DNA of 64,000 nucleotides from Pyrenophora tritici-repentis (GCF_003171515.1 NC_089394.1:3224001-3288000); one strand, 5' to 3'; counted from the stretch's first letter, positions 1 through 10,221 are shown. Numbers and translations: made by a program. The notes: generated by a model from the letters alone, not told the origin.

Positions 1-1216
1 CAACCCCCCAGCAAGGGGGGCCGCTACGACGAAAGCGGCCACGGCTGCCCCAAAGCAGCTAGCTCAAACTCCTAGGCGACCTCTAAACACTGACAACCGT
101 ATCCTTATAGCGGTTGGAGCGGAGGCTCGGCTCCAACGGGCATCACCATTTGCGGCCCGCATGGCTATTGTAAAGGCGATTAAGGAAATTACCCCCTCCG
201 ACATACCTACGGCAAAACATATCAAGACTGGCTGGGCGATTACGCCCCGCAACGACAAAATCAAGGCCCTGCTTATGGGGCAGGAGAATCGCGAACTCAT
301 GATCCGAGCGGTAGAGGGCGAGAGCGCAAGACTACCTGAACGATGGGTGAACTATGCAGTCCAGGGCGTAGAAAGCTCATACCGCACTATCACAGGGGAA
401 AGTATACCCACCACAATAGACGATATAGTCAGCGAAGCTCTGTCCCAGACAGGGATCGAACCGGCGAGCTGCCGGCCCTCCAGACATGGACCCACGGAGG
501 GAAGGACAACCTGGATTATATCTTTCACCAGACCCGTACGATCGTTTCGCCTATTTGGGACGGGCGACTACGCGCACGAGATAAAGAAGAACTCACCTGC
601 AATGCTGCACGACCCAGGCTGCCTAGGGTACTGCAAAACCAGCCGCTGCACAAGGCCAGCCCGCTGCACGACATGCAGCAAAACAACGGCAACTCACCAG
701 GGACCACACGGAGAACAATGCAAAGACACACCAAAGTGCGCCAACTGCCACGGCCCATTTCCAGCAACCCACGACAAGTGCCCAGCAGCCCCAACGAGGG
801 CGAACGGCCGACTCATCCAACCCACAAAGGGGGAACTAAAAGTCATTAGGGAGGCGGGTGACCGTGCTTCTGAGGCAATGCAGCCAGCTAGAGGAAGACA
901 GACAGGCAGCACGGTCGAAACCTCCATTGAAATCACGGACGGCGACATAGCTAATACTACTGAGCCTGTGGGAACACCTACGGACGCAAGTAAAAGAAGC
1001 CGACAAGACGTAAACAACCTAAACACAGCCACTGTTAGAGAGCCCGCAACCACCCTAGGGACTAGGAGGTCTAAGAGAACAGCTGCAACTACGCAAGACC
1101 TCAACCTAGCGCGAATGTCTGCTAGAAGCGTGCAGCCTAGCACCGCTGACCAAGACCCTAATACGTCATCGTCTGAGCACGCTGACACTGAAATGAGCCT
1201 CGGATCTAGTGCGTAA
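1..1216 (+). CDS. LINE ORF1, Gag-like RNA-binding protein (5' partial)
   Basis: The frame is open from base 2 to the TAA at 1214-1216; the first Met is at 161, but coding potential runs without a stop to the window edge, so the true start is upstream. The C-terminal half has Cys/His clusters typical of zinc-knuckle ORF1 proteins: a Cys-rich stretch around 595-720 and CANCHGPFPATHDKC near 735-780. The last third is low-complexity, Thr/Ser/Arg-rich. In this LINE class ORF1 coats the element RNA and helps its import and target-primed reverse transcription. No internal stop or frameshift was seen. The stop overlaps the ORF2 start. Confidence 0.8.
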   Translation, partial: NPPARGAATTKAATAAPKQLAQTPRRPLNTDNRILIAVGAEARLQRASPFAARMAIVKAIKEITPSDIPTAKHIKTGWAITPRNDKIKALLMGQENRELMIRAVEGESARLPERWVNYAVQGVESSYRTITGESIPTTIDDIVSEALSQTGIEPASCRPSRHGPTEGRTTWIISFTRPVRSFRLFGTGDYAHEIKKNSPAMLHDPGCLGYCKTSRCTRPARCTTCSKTTATHQGPHGEQCKDTPKCANCHGPFPATHDKCPAAPTRANGRLIQPTKGELKVIREAGDRASEAMQPARGRQTGSTVETSIEITDGDIANTTEPVGTPTDASKRSRQDVNNLNTATVREPATTLGTRRSKRTAATTQDLNLARMSARSVQPSTADQDPNTSSSEHADTEMSLGSSA

Positions 1217-1218
1217 TG
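1214..1218 (+). promoter_or_regulatory. TAATG stop/start overlap between LINE ORF1 and ORF2
   Basis: The ORF1 stop TAA (1214-1216) shares its last A with the ORF2 ATG (1216-1218). This arrangement is seen directly. In other non-LTR elements such overlaps allow termination-reinitiation translation of ORF2; that it does so here is inference. Confidence 0.6.
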
Positions 1219-4200
1219 AGGGCACAACCCGCAAATTCACCCGGCGAAACCACGCCACACCGACACAGACAAATGCAGGTATGCTGGGTGAATGTGGCCA
1301 GAAGCTCGCCTTGCCACATTACAGCCTTAGAACGTGCATGGGAAGCAGACATAGACATAGTATGCATCCAAGAACCCTTTACTCTCACTGGAACCCGGAC
1401 CTCTACACACCCAGGATTCCATATGATATCGCCAGTGATAAGCTGGAACAACCCCACAACGTGGGGAACTGACCGACCACGGGTGCTCACCTATACCCGT
1501 AAGAGCCCAAATATAAGGGCTACTCTTATACACCCACGCATCAGCCGGGATGTGCTATGGATCGAGGCCAACGGCTACCGCATATTGAATGTTTATAGGC
1601 AGCCACAGAATGACTCGACATTTCAATACCTCACAGCTTTAACGCCACCCCGTAACTGCCTTATAGGGGGTGACTTAAACGCCCGCCATGAACTTTTTGA
1701 GCCCGGCTCCACGTCGGCCAATAGGGGGGCAGAGATCGCCCGCTGGGCCACTCAGAACGACATACCCTACATCGGCGAGGCAGGTAACCCAACACATCGG
1801 GCGGGACACGTGCTAGACGTATCCTTCTCAAATATACCCTTCGCTAGAACGACAGTCCGCGAAGATATGTATACAGGGTCAGACCATTTCACCCTAGTGA
1901 CTGTCCTTCCAAGCCGAGGGAGAGCGGTGCTAGAACAGCATCACTACCGGGTCCACGAGAGAAACATAGATAGGTTTGCCGGGCTAGTTCAACTCTACAC
2001 AGTAGGCGTACAGCCAATTAGCAATAGCGCCCCAGCGGACGTAATCGACGCAAGCATAGCTAGAATCACCCAAGCTATAGGAGATGCAATGCACGCGGCG
2101 GGAACACCAAATAGAGAAAAAGGCCACTCCGCCCCATGGTGGACAGAGGACTGTAGAGTGGCGTATAAGCGGCATATCCAGGAAAAGTCGGACTATGGCC
2201 AATCCCCCTCAGAAGCCACCCGTGCGTTCCTAGCTACGGTACGAAAAGCCAAGAGAACGTACTGGCAGCAGCGCATAGACGGCTGTAATAACGACAAAGA
2301 TCTATACAAGCTAGTAGGCTGGCATAAACTATCATTCGACCAACGGGACACCCCACTTGTAATCGAAGGTAGGACAATCACAGCACCACTCGAGAAAGCT
2401 GAGGCACTTAGAGAGGCAATCCTCGACCGTTTTTCGGCGGAGGACGACCTCCTAGAACCACCGCCTCTTGACAACGACCCGCAAACCACGCCACTACCAT
2501 GGGACACATACATATCGATGGAGGAGACTGAACGCTACGTGATTGGAGTATCTAGCACCTCCCCAGGACCCGATCAGGTGACCGTCCGACTCCTAAAGGC
2601 ATGCTGGGAACACATTAGACACCTAGTGCTAGGCATCTACCGGGCGTGCATGGAACAAGGCCACTACCCAGCCGCCTGGAAGACGGTAGAAGTGGCCATG
2701 ATACCCAAAGTCGGGAAGAAGGATAAGTCCTCACCCAGATCAATGAGACCAATTGCCCTATCGTCCTGTCTAGGGAAGGGACTCGAGCGTATCATAGCAA
2801 GGCGCATAGCACACACAGCTATGGCTTTTGACATCCTAAGCCCACAGCACGGTGGAGCGCTGCCAAAACGCTCTGCGATGGACCTGGCGACCGCATTCAC
2901 ACACGACGTGGAGATGGCTTGGTCAAGACACGAGCATGTCTCTATGCTCACGTTAGACGTCCAAGGGGCGTTTGACGCGCTACTGAAAAACAGGCTACTA
3001 CACCGAATGCGGCAACAAGGGTGGCCACCCCTACTCCGGAAATTTATCCAGAACTTCCTGTCGGAAAGGAGGGTGCGAGTACGCCTAGGCAATGTCACTA
3101 CACCTGTACATCGAGTGGCCTGCGGCACCCCGCAGGGATCGCCGCTATCACCGGTCCTATACACCCTATACCTAGCTGAACTACTCAACCAGGACCGAAA
3201 ACTCCGGTTCGGGTATGCCGACGACATCAACCTATACCGGGTCTCCCACTCTTTAGACGAGAACGTCGCACTGCTAGCAGAGGACCTCAAATCTATCAAT
3301 GAATGGGGAGCTGCGAACAAGATCACGTTTGCACCAGAGAAACGGGAGCTGATCCACCTCACGCGCCAGAAAGGACTACATGCGCCGCCAATCCAATTGG
3401 AAGATCAAACAATTCACCCTATAGCCCCTGCGCAGGGGGGAAGCCAGACAGCGCTGCGCTGGCTTGGGGTGTGGTTTGATAGGGGACTAACTTTCAAGAA
3501 GCACGTCGCAGAAAGGGCGGCGCAAGCTAGGAAAGTAGCGAACCATCTCCGGAGCCTCGCCAACACAGCCCACGGCCCTCCAGCAGGATCGCTACGCAAG
3601 GCAGCCATAACATGTATCCTGCCCATACTACTATACGGAGCCGAAACATGGTACGAGGGCAGGACGAAGAACCCACGAATTGCAAGGGTTTCCCGTAAAC
3701 CCACGGTCAGCACTAGGGTAGGCTGGCACCTAACCACGATAGATCAGGCACTAATAGCAGCCACGAAGGCAATCCTCCCTGCGTGGAGGACAACACCAAA
3801 CGCAGTACTGCTAAGAGAAGCTGCGATGCCGTCGGCACAGGTGGCGCTAGAGGAGGCCAAGCTCCGCTTTGCAGTTCACCTACGCACGATAGACGACAAG
3901 CACCCACTTACTAATAGAACTACACTGCCACTAGTCATACGAGGACGCGCAGCGGGCAACCGACGGATACCAAGATCGAAGGTTCAGCGCGTAGCACAAC
4001 TGCTACCCGCCACACCCCGAAACGTCCTAGCCAGCCCTCACTTTTCAGACGGGTCGAGGCAGGATCCAACGCAAGGGCAAGGAAAGGACATTGCTGCCCA
4101 GAATTTCACCATCTGGTGGGAGTCTCTTGGACAAGAGACAATCACTGTCTTCTCAGACGGGTCTGAACAACAAATCAACGGTACAAGGGTGGTCACTTAC

Positions 4201-4941
4201 GGGTACGCTATATACCAGGGCCAGGCCGCCGTGGCGACTGGACAAGGCTCACTAAATGCCCTTAGCCACGTCTTCGATGCGGAGGCTATAGGCGCGTGCA
4301 GAGGACTCAAACACGCACTACAACTCTCACTGCCTAGCCAGAGGGAGATCGTACTTTGCATAGACAGCACTGCGGTAATATGGGGCATACGCGGAACCGC
4401 CCCTACCTCCTCCCAATGGGCGTTCCTCCAAATCCATGGAGCTATGGAGGCCTACAACGTGAAAACGCGGTGGGCGCCGGGACACATGAAGATTGTTGGA
4501 AACGAGCTCGCCGACCAGCTGGCTGACAACGAGGCCAAAGACCCGCACCAGCCATACGGCATGGCCGCCTCCCCCACAAGATCCGGTATACGAACAGTAG
4601 GCCGCCGCCTCCTCGAACATACAAGGGACACTTGGTGGAAGGATAAGAGCAGTAGGCTATCAGCATGGTACACGCAATGGCAGCTGCCATACGATACTAG
4701 GCGCACGCCCGCAGCGCTATGGCTACCCCGAAGGATACTCGCGAAAGTCCTTATGATACGCTCAACGCACGGCGACTTTGAATGGTACCACCGAAAATTC
4801 AACCACGAGGATACCTCGAAATGCCTATGCGGCAGGCCCAAGACGCCAGAACACCTAGTGTTCTGCAAGAGAGCCACAACACACTTCAAGAAGTGGCCTC
4901 TACGCCCCATCGTGCCCCTCGCACAAGACAGGAAGGCCTAG
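1216..4941 (+). CDS. LINE ORF2: apurinic-type endonuclease, reverse transcriptase, RNase H
   Basis: A 1241-residue protein, uninterrupted. The N-terminus is an exonuclease-endonuclease-phosphatase domain (IQEPF ~52, GGDLNARH ~151, SDHFTLV ~222) that nicks target DNA. The reverse transcriptase follows (ALPKRS ~548, GTPQGSPLSP ~637, catalytic GYADDINLY ~665). The RNase H domain has its acidic residues in FSDGSE (~979), FDAEAIGA and CIDSTAV, and its His/Asp in HMKIVGNELADQLAD (~1090). A C-terminal Cys/His motif (CLCGRPKTPEHLVFC, ~1202) is typical of fungal Tad/I elements. All catalytic residues checked are present, so the copy could be active if its 5' end is complete. A degraded relative of the RNase H-to-C-terminus region lies at 16431-16725. 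Confidence 0.9.
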   Translation: MRAQPANSPGETTPHRHRQMQVCWVNVARSSPCHITALERAWEADIDIVCIQEPFTLTGTRTSTHPGFHMISPVISWNNPTTWGTDRPRVLTYTRKSPNIRATLIHPRISRDVLWIEANGYRILNVYRQPQNDSTFQYLTALTPPRNCLIGGDLNARHELFEPGSTSANRGAEIARWATQNDIPYIGEAGNPTHRAGHVLDVSFSNIPFARTTVREDMYTGSDHFTLVTVLPSRGRAVLEQHHYRVHERNIDRFAGLVQLYTVGVQPISNSAPADVIDASIARITQAIGDAMHAAGTPNREKGHSAPWWTEDCRVAYKRHIQEKSDYGQSPSEATRAFLATVRKAKRTYWQQRIDGCNNDKDLYKLVGWHKLSFDQRDTPLVIEGRTITAPLEKAEALREAILDRFSAEDDLLEPPPLDNDPQTTPLPWDTYISMEETERYVIGVSSTSPGPDQVTVRLLKACWEHIRHLVLGIYRACMEQGHYPAAWKTVEVAMIPKVGKKDKSSPRSMRPIALSSCLGKGLERIIARRIAHTAMAFDILSPQHGGALPKRSAMDLATAFTHDVEMAWSRHEHVSMLTLDVQGAFDALLKNRLLHRMRQQGWPPLLRKFIQNFLSERRVRVRLGNVTTPVHRVACGTPQGSPLSPVLYTLYLAELLNQDRKLRFGYADDINLYRVSHSLDENVALLAEDLKSINEWGAANKITFAPEKRELIHLTRQKGLHAPPIQLEDQTIHPIAPAQGGSQTALRWLGVWFDRGLTFKKHVAERAAQARKVANHLRSLANTAHGPPAGSLRKAAITCILPILLYGAETWYEGRTKNPRIARVSRKPTVSTRVGWHLTTIDQALIAATKAILPAWRTTPNAVLLREAAMPSAQVALEEAKLRFAVHLRTIDDKHPLTNRTTLPLVIRGRAAGNRRIPRSKVQRVAQLLPATPRNVLASPHFSDGSRQDPTQGQGKDIAAQNFTIWWESLGQETITVFSDGSEQQINGTRVVTYGYAIYQGQAAVATGQGSLNALSHVFDAEAIGACRGLKHALQLSLPSQREIVLCIDSTAVIWGIRGTAPTSSQWAFLQIHGAMEAYNVKTRWAPGHMKIVGNELADQLADNEAKDPHQPYGMAASPTRSGIRTVGRRLLEHTRDTWWKDKSSRLSAWYTQWQLPYDTRRTPAALWLPRRILAKVLMIRSTHGDFEWYHRKFNHEDTSKCLCGRPKTPEHLVFCKRATTHFKKWPLRPIVPLAQDRKA

Positions 4942-5082
4942 CGTACCTCGCGCAATTAATAGACCAGCCACAAGAGTTCGAGACCTTCGTGAAGGTAACG
5001 AACTCCTTCTATGACGAGTGATTTCTATTCTTGAATTTCACAAGACCCGCTGAATTCCTTGGCATTATTCAGTGTAGGATTC

Positions 5083-5097
5083 GCGGCAAAACGCCGC
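5083..5097 (+). other. Stem-loop in LINE 3' trailer
   Basis: GCGGC and GCCGC are separated by AAAAC. Short 3' hairpins can be the reverse-transcriptase recognition element of a LINE RNA. From 4942 to 5200 there is otherwise only trailer and AT-rich sequence with no gene that I can see. Confidence 0.35.
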
Positions 5098-5200
5098 ATA
5101 GATGCCACAACCCACACGCTCTCTCTCAAACCTTTTATTATATCTCAAATTGCCTCTTGTTACTTTTTCGTTTCTCTCTCTAAAAAGCAGTTACTGTACT

Positions 5201-5371
5201 TGATGAAGGTGGAGAAAACGTGCGTGAACTTGTTGTATTGGAGCTACGGGAGAAGGGAGAATATCTATGGTGCGCGCACGGAGCAGCTGACTAATCAGTG
5301 CCTGGCCAATCAGAGCACGGGAAGCCTGATTCACCGTGAATACTAGTGAAGGCTCTCACCGCGTCTCGACA
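5201..5371 (-). repeat. Copia-A 3' LTR
   Basis: 171 bp, starting TGATGAAGGTGG on the plus strand and ending GCGTCTCGACA. Identical to 10051-10221. It is the 3' LTR because the element reads on the minus strand. Confidence 0.95.
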
Positions 5372-5399
5372 CACCCCCACAGGACCTGATAGTCCTGCT

Positions 5400-8300
5400 C
5401 TATCCACCTTTGTTGTAGTCCTTTGTTTCGATAGTTGGAGTCGTAAGGCCTAGCTGTTGTAGATACCTGCTGTGGGCTTGTCGTTCAAGAGGTTTCGTGA
5501 GGCCGTCAGCAGCCATCTCATGAGTTCGTACATGCTCTACGTAGAGGTTGCCGTCGCGGACTTGATCCTTGATGTAATGGTAGTAGATATCGACGTGCTT
5601 TGTACGCTCGTGATGACCCTCTGAGTGTAGTAGCTGTATAGATGGAGCGTTGTCTCCGTAGATAAGGATAGGATGGGTATCTGTACCGTTGTAACCGAGC
5701 TGGTGTAGCAGACGGTACAGCCAGGTAGCCTCCTTAGCGGCGTAGGTAAGAGCAACGTACTCAGCTTCAGTTGTTGAGGTTGTAACTAGCTTTTGCTTGA
5801 CTGACTTGTGACAGATAGTACCTCCAGCAAGTTTGAACAAGTATCCGGAGGTTGATTTGCGGTCCTCGCCGTCAGCAAATGAGGCGTCGCTGTAGCCATG
5901 TAGGTGTAGCGTAGGATTAGTGTTGTTCTTGTTGTCATCGTATGATGTCGCATACATGGTGATAGGCATGCGTGCGTGTGGAGATGTAGCTCGATAGCTC
6001 ATTACAAGAGATTTGAAGGTCTTGAGATAGTCGATGATCTGGATTGCGTACTCGTAGTGTTGTTGAGTTGGATTGCTCATAGCGCGGGCGAGATAGGCGA
6101 CGTGGAAGGATATATCGGCTCGCAGTTGGGTTGCTGGATACAGCAGCTTGCCAATAACCTTTTGGTAGTTCTGAATTTGTTGTTGAGTTGCAAGATCAGT
6201 TGGAGATCGCAGCTTCAACTTGAGTACTGAGGTATCAAGCGGCGTGTAGCGAGGGAGCGCGTGTTGACGACTATACTCCTCTACAAGCTTGTCGACATAT
6301 GACTCCATTGAGATCTCGATGAGTCGGGATGGTCGTGAGCGTCGGATCCGGAGACCTAGGTAGTGAGAGATTGGTCCTAGATCTCGACACTTGTACTTCT
6401 TGTATACAGCCTCTTTGATCTCCTTCATGCGTTGCTTCGTAGCTGTGATGAAGATGATATCATCAACATACGCAAGGATAAGACTGCCGTCTAGGTGTTT
6501 GAAGACACATGGATCTGACTCTAAAGGATCTAAGCCGATACCCTTGAGATAGCTCGATAGCTCATTGTACCAGAGGCGTGGTGAGCGGCGCAGGCCGTAC
6601 AAAGCTTTGATAAGCTTGGCTTTGCGTCCGTCTGGCAGGCGGACATAGACTACTTCGTCTTTGTCTAGTTTACCGTTGAGAAAGGCGGTAACAACGTCTG
6701 CTTGCTCGCATTCTAAGTCTTCGGTTGCGACAAGGGCGAGAAGGACTTTCAGTGTAGTTGCGCGAGCTACTGCAGCGTAGGTTTCGCGCCAGAAGTCGGT
6801 CTCCTGCCTATTGCCACAGACAACCAGTCGAGCCTTGAAGCGCTCGAGTTGTCCATCGTCCTTGACTTTGTATTTGTATACCCACTTAGTAGGCAGGGCG
6901 TATACGTCGGGAGGGATCGTGGTTGTGGTCTCCCATGTGCCATTCTGGTCGAGTGATACGAGCTCTTCATCTTCAGCAGCGATCCATTGCTTGCTGTATG
7001 GATGAAGGCGTGCTGCCTTGCGTGTGGCAGGCTCAGGCGGTAAGTCTGTTGTTGTTGCCTCTGTAATTGCCGTAGCAAAGCAACGAGAGACTGCCGCGTA
7101 TCGGTTGGGCGGTCGAGTGATGCGACGACGTCCATCGAGTATGTTACGGGCATCAAATGATGCACTGATCTCGTCGTGACGTGGAGCGTTTTGGGATGTA
7201 TCCCGACGCTGAGGTGTTGCTCGAGCATTAGCAACCTCGTTAAGACTGTTATAGTTGTCAATGTCCGCGTCAAAGTCAAAGCTAGACTGCGCTTCAGCCT
7301 CTAGTCCGTCAAATACATAACCACTACCTTGCTCCGGGAGAGAGACTTCATGGTGTGGAAATGAAGAGGGATCTAGTGCTGGCGGTGGATCTTGGATATA
7401 GAAGCATTGATCCGGTTTGGTTGTAGCTGTGTCTTCTTGGACTACAGCTTTGACGTCGTGTTTAGGCCAAGCAACACTGCTCGTACGGTGTATGGACTGT
7501 GTGACTGGATCCCACATAAGGTAGATCCGTGATCCTTCTCGACCGACGAAGTACATCTTGACCGATCGTGGTTCGAACTTGGCGCTCTGAACTCGTCGCT
7601 GTACTGGTTGATGGACGTACCCAGCTTCTCCGAAGGTGCGGAAGGAGCATAGGTTAGGCACAGGGTTTGCAACCTTCATGTGCTCAAATAGCAGCTGTCT
7701 TGGTGTCTTACTGTCTAGTACAGCAGAGCTGACGCTATGGTTAAGGACGTCGATAGAGTACTGGGCTGCGTATGGCCAGTATGACTTAGATATGTGAGGC
7801 GCCGCCAAAATCATTGTGCGTGCTCGGACCTCCACTACGTAGTTGCTGGCTTCAGCGACTCCATTCTGGTGGGGTGTATAGGCGGTGGAAGGCTCGGAGA
7901 TGATGCCTTTGTCCTTGAAGTAACGCCCAGTCGTCTGGTTGAGGAACATGTTGTCGTTGTCCATGTGAACGATCGACACTCGAACGTGGTGTTGAGTTTC
8001 CATCTTGTCCAGGTGTTGTATAAGCTTAGATGTGATTGCTGCTTTGCAGTCTGTGAAATCAATCCAGCGGTATCGTGAGTAGTCGTCGGTGTACAGTATC
8101 CAGTAGCGCTCACCGTTGACACCTTCGGGCGTCACTGGTCCAACGATATCGATATGAATACGATGGAGGAACGTGGTTGAGCGGGCTGGAGACCGTCGTG
8201 AGATCTGCTTCTTCGATTTGGATAACATGCAGGCCTCGCATGAGAATGCCTGTGTTGTAGTGAGACGTAGGCCGGTGGTGTTGGCGACAAGAAGCTTAAG

Positions 8301-10010
8301 AGCTTTGGGGTCGGCATGGCCAAACAGCTCATGGAGCTCTTGGAGAGTAATCTCGCGATAGGGAGCGAGTACACCTGTTGGGTTGGTGGTTGCGGCGGTT
8401 GCAAAGGCAAACGCGCGAGCTGCCTCAAGCTCTGTGTTGGCGAGGAGGAGCGTAGGGATCTTGTCGATCTCAGGTGTGAAGGCGATCTCTTGTTGTGATG
8501 GCATGAGGTACAGCTTGCTGTCCCAGCCGTGGTAATAGAGATTTTTCGCTCGTAGTTTAGAGTGGGAGAGGACTGATACAAACATGTCCGGAGCGTATAG
8601 CACGTTAGTGAAGGAGACCTTGTTGAGTACACCTTCTGACGTGACGACAGTGATCTGAATGGTACCTACCTGCTTAGCAGTAATAGGTCCGGCTCCAGTA
8701 TTAATTGTAGCAGGAGCAGTGTCGTGTAGAATTTGGAACTTGCTGCGATCATTGCAGATGTGATCGCTGCTTCCAGTATCGATAATGAATCGTTGTTTGA
8801 AGTTAGAGGTCTCCTTGGTGAGACTCTGTACCTTCTCTGACAAATGAACCGTTGTAAAGGCAAAGCCTTCAGCATTAATAGCTGCGGCGTTGGTGCTAGT
8901 AGGCTGTTGTTTGCCTTGTTGTTGAGCTTGGCGCTGACGCCAGGCTTCAGTGGCGAGGTGAGGAAAGGTGTACCAGCAGTTATCACCTCCTCCAGTATGG
9001 TTGCAGTCGCAGTGCTTGCAGTATGGGGAGGTATTTGTAGGTCTCTGAGTCGCACCCTCAGAACCTCTACCTCGTCCGCGCTGGGCTCGCCCATTGCCTC
9101 GATTGCCGCGGCCACGGGTGGCGCTTCTGTTGGCGTCGTTGTTATCACCAAGAGGCTGACTGCGGTTGTTGTCACCCCCAGAAGCTCGGATAGACGTGTT
9201 AATGGTCTTGATTGGGTCGTCGCGGCGGGCCTCGTCAATGAGCTCGCTGCACATGCGATCGACGTTCAGAGTAACGTTGCGGCGCAGATCAGCGCGGCGA
9301 TCGCGTCCGTAGTCCGGGTAGGCGTTGTTGATAGCAAGAATGAACTGATACACTCGAGCTTTGTTAGATAGCTTACAGTCTGCGATGACGTCAAGCTTTG
9401 CAAGTCCTGCTTTAAACTTGTCGGTGAAGTTGGCTGTAGAGGGGCAGTCTTGAGCTCTCAGCTTGAAAAAATCTGCCCAGATAGTACACTCTTCAGTGAC
9501 GCCTTGTTCACGATAACGAGCTGTAATAGCTTCGTACTTCTGCCTCACTGTGGGCAGGTTCATGACGTTGTCCCATACTGATCTTGGTACTGTATTGAGT
9601 ATAGCCAAGGTGAGAGACGATTCTCGGGAGTTGTAAATACGATAGAGCTCATAGTCTTTGTCGTACTGTGTAGTAACTTCTTTGTTGTGGGCTCGTACGC
9701 GTTGCTGAGCGTCAAGCAGAAGTTGTGGCGTGTTGAATGCCGATGACGTAGTTGTCGGTTCAGTTTGATAGTGAGGTGTTTCTGGGTATGTGACCATGTA
9801 GCTGCCGTCGAGTAGACCTCCGATAGAGTGAATATTTGCGTACAGCTTCAATGCTGCTTCCCAGTGGTAAGCGTTGCTACCATCTGCTTGTAGCTTTGGG
9901 ATCGCGTCCATCGCTGTGGATGGCGCCATCGTGACTTTATCGTCGTCGTCGTCGCGCGAGTGACTGATGTTGTGTTCAACTGATCGGTTCTGCTGCTGCG
10001 GAAATCGCAC
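5400..10010 (-). CDS. Copia-A Gag-Pol polyprotein
   Basis: A single uninterrupted 1536-residue ORF; an alternative Met lies about 27 codons in. Order is copia-type: Gag; a Cys/His knuckle variant (CKHCDCNHTGGGDNC, ~333); aspartic protease (FIIDTGSSDH, ~408); integrase with a Cys/His N-terminus (LHELFGHADP...CEACMLSKSK) and D,D,E catalytic core (HIDIVGP ~620, HMDND, HQNGVAEAS); reverse transcriptase (ARLVVCGNR, catalytic YVDDIIF ~1182); RNase H (YSDASFADGEDRKSTSGY ~1380, TSTTEAEY). Protease before integrase before RT distinguishes copia from gypsy. No stops or missing catalytic residues were found, so with the identical LTRs this is probably an autonomous, recently active copy. Confidence 0.95.
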   Translation of the reverse strand: MRFPQQQNRSVEHNISHSRDDDDDKVTMAPSTAMDAIPKLQADGSNAYHWEAALKLYANIHSIGGLLDGSYMVTYPETPHYQTEPTTTSSAFNTPQLLLDAQQRVRAHNKEVTTQYDKDYELYRIYNSRESSLTLAILNTVPRSVWDNVMNLPTVRQKYEAITARYREQGVTEECTIWADFFKLRAQDCPSTANFTDKFKAGLAKLDVIADCKLSNKARVYQFILAINNAYPDYGRDRRADLRRNVTLNVDRMCSELIDEARRDDPIKTINTSIRASGGDNNRSQPLGDNNDANRSATRGRGNRGNGRAQRGRGRGSEGATQRPTNTSPYCKHCDCNHTGGGDNCWYTFPHLATEAWRQRQAQQQGKQQPTSTNAAAINAEGFAFTTVHLSEKVQSLTKETSNFKQRFIIDTGSSDHICNDRSKFQILHDTAPATINTGAGPITAKQVGTIQITVVTSEGVLNKVSFTNVLYAPDMFVSVLSHSKLRAKNLYYHGWDSKLYLMPSQQEIAFTPEIDKIPTLLLANTELEAARAFAFATAATTNPTGVLAPYREITLQELHELFGHADPKALKLLVANTTGLRLTTTQAFSCEACMLSKSKKQISRRSPARSTTFLHRIHIDIVGPVTPEGVNGERYWILYTDDYSRYRWIDFTDCKAAITSKLIQHLDKMETQHHVRVSIVHMDNDNMFLNQTTGRYFKDKGIISEPSTAYTPHQNGVAEASNYVVEVRARTMILAAPHISKSYWPYAAQYSIDVLNHSVSSAVLDSKTPRQLLFEHMKVANPVPNLCSFRTFGEAGYVHQPVQRRVQSAKFEPRSVKMYFVGREGSRIYLMWDPVTQSIHRTSSVAWPKHDVKAVVQEDTATTKPDQCFYIQDPPPALDPSSFPHHEVSLPEQGSGYVFDGLEAEAQSSFDFDADIDNYNSLNEVANARATPQRRDTSQNAPRHDEISASFDARNILDGRRRITRPPNRYAAVSRCFATAITEATTTDLPPEPATRKAARLHPYSKQWIAAEDEELVSLDQNGTWETTTTIPPDVYALPTKWVYKYKVKDDGQLERFKARLVVCGNRQETDFWRETYAAVARATTLKVLLALVATEDLECEQADVVTAFLNGKLDKDEVVYVRLPDGRKAKLIKALYGLRRSPRLWYNELSSYLKGIGLDPLESDPCVFKHLDGSLILAYVDDIIFITATKQRMKEIKEAVYKKYKCRDLGPISHYLGLRIRRSRPSRLIEISMESYVDKLVEEYSRQHALPRYTPLDTSVLKLKLRSPTDLATQQQIQNYQKVIGKLLYPATQLRADISFHVAYLARAMSNPTQQHYEYAIQIIDYLKTFKSLVMSYRATSPHARMPITMYATSYDDNKNNTNPTLHLHGYSDASFADGEDRKSTSGYLFKLAGGTICHKSVKQKLVTTSTTEAEYVALTYAAKEATWLYRLLHQLGYNGTDTHPILIYGDNAPSIQLLHSEGHHERTKHVDIYYHYIKDQVRDGNLYVEHVRTHEMAADGLTKPLERQAHSRYLQQLGLTTPTIETKDYNKGG

Positions 10011-10040
10011 CTCTAGAGCACTTTATCGTGATAGAGGAGG

Positions 10041-10050
10041 GCTCATAACC
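10041..10050 (-). promoter_or_regulatory. Copia-A primer-binding site, half-tRNA type
   Basis: Directly inside the 5' LTR the minus strand reads GGTTATGAGC, complementary to the anticodon stem-loop of initiator tRNA-Met (CUCAUAACC). Drosophila copia is known to prime with such a cleaved initiator tRNA; the match here is inferred from remembered tRNA sequence, not from a search. Confidence 0.6.
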
Positions 10051-10221
10051 TGATGAAGGTGGAGAAAACGTGCGTGAACTTGTTGTATTGGAGCTACGGG
10101 AGAAGGGAGAATATCTATGGTGCGCGCACGGAGCAGCTGACTAATCAGTGCCTGGCCAATCAGAGCACGGGAAGCCTGATTCACCGTGAATACTAGTGAA
10201 GGCTCTCACCGCGTCTCGACA
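10051..10221 (-). repeat. Copia-A 5' LTR
   Basis: 171 bp, identical to 5201-5371. It should carry the promoter of the element, read on the minus strand. Confidence 0.95.

Larger units (their letters stand above)
1..5115 (+). mobile_element. Tad-like non-LTR retrotransposon (LINE), 5' end outside the window
   Basis: Two overlapping ORFs (a zinc-knuckle ORF1, then endonuclease/reverse transcriptase/RNase H) define a Tad1/I-clade type fungal LINE. The 5' end lies left of the window. The right border is approximate: coding ends at 4941, and the trailer holds a small stem-loop (GCGGC/GCCGC, 5083-5097) before sequence changes character near 5115. I see no clear poly-A or simple-repeat tail. Both ORFs are free of stops, in contrast to the RIP-damaged transposons elsewhere in the window, so the copy may be recent. 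Confidence 0.85.
5201..10221 (-). mobile_element. Copia-A: complete Ty1/copia LTR retrotransposon
   Basis: Two 171-bp direct repeats with TG...CA ends (5201-5371 and 10051-10221) enclose one long polyprotein ORF on the minus strand. By eye the LTRs are identical at every position, which means very recent insertion. A perfect 5-bp target duplication GTACT lies at 5196-5200 and 10222-10226. A G-rich tract on the minus strand next to the 3' LTR (5372-5382) is a likely polypurine tract. Four further solo LTRs of this family occur in the window if both mariner-B copies and 17500-17669 are counted with the element itself. Confidence 0.95.

Noticed and set aside
5059..5346. Short ORFs that recur at 5059, 56336 and 56634
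   Set aside because: They are one frame through copies of the Copia-A LTR.
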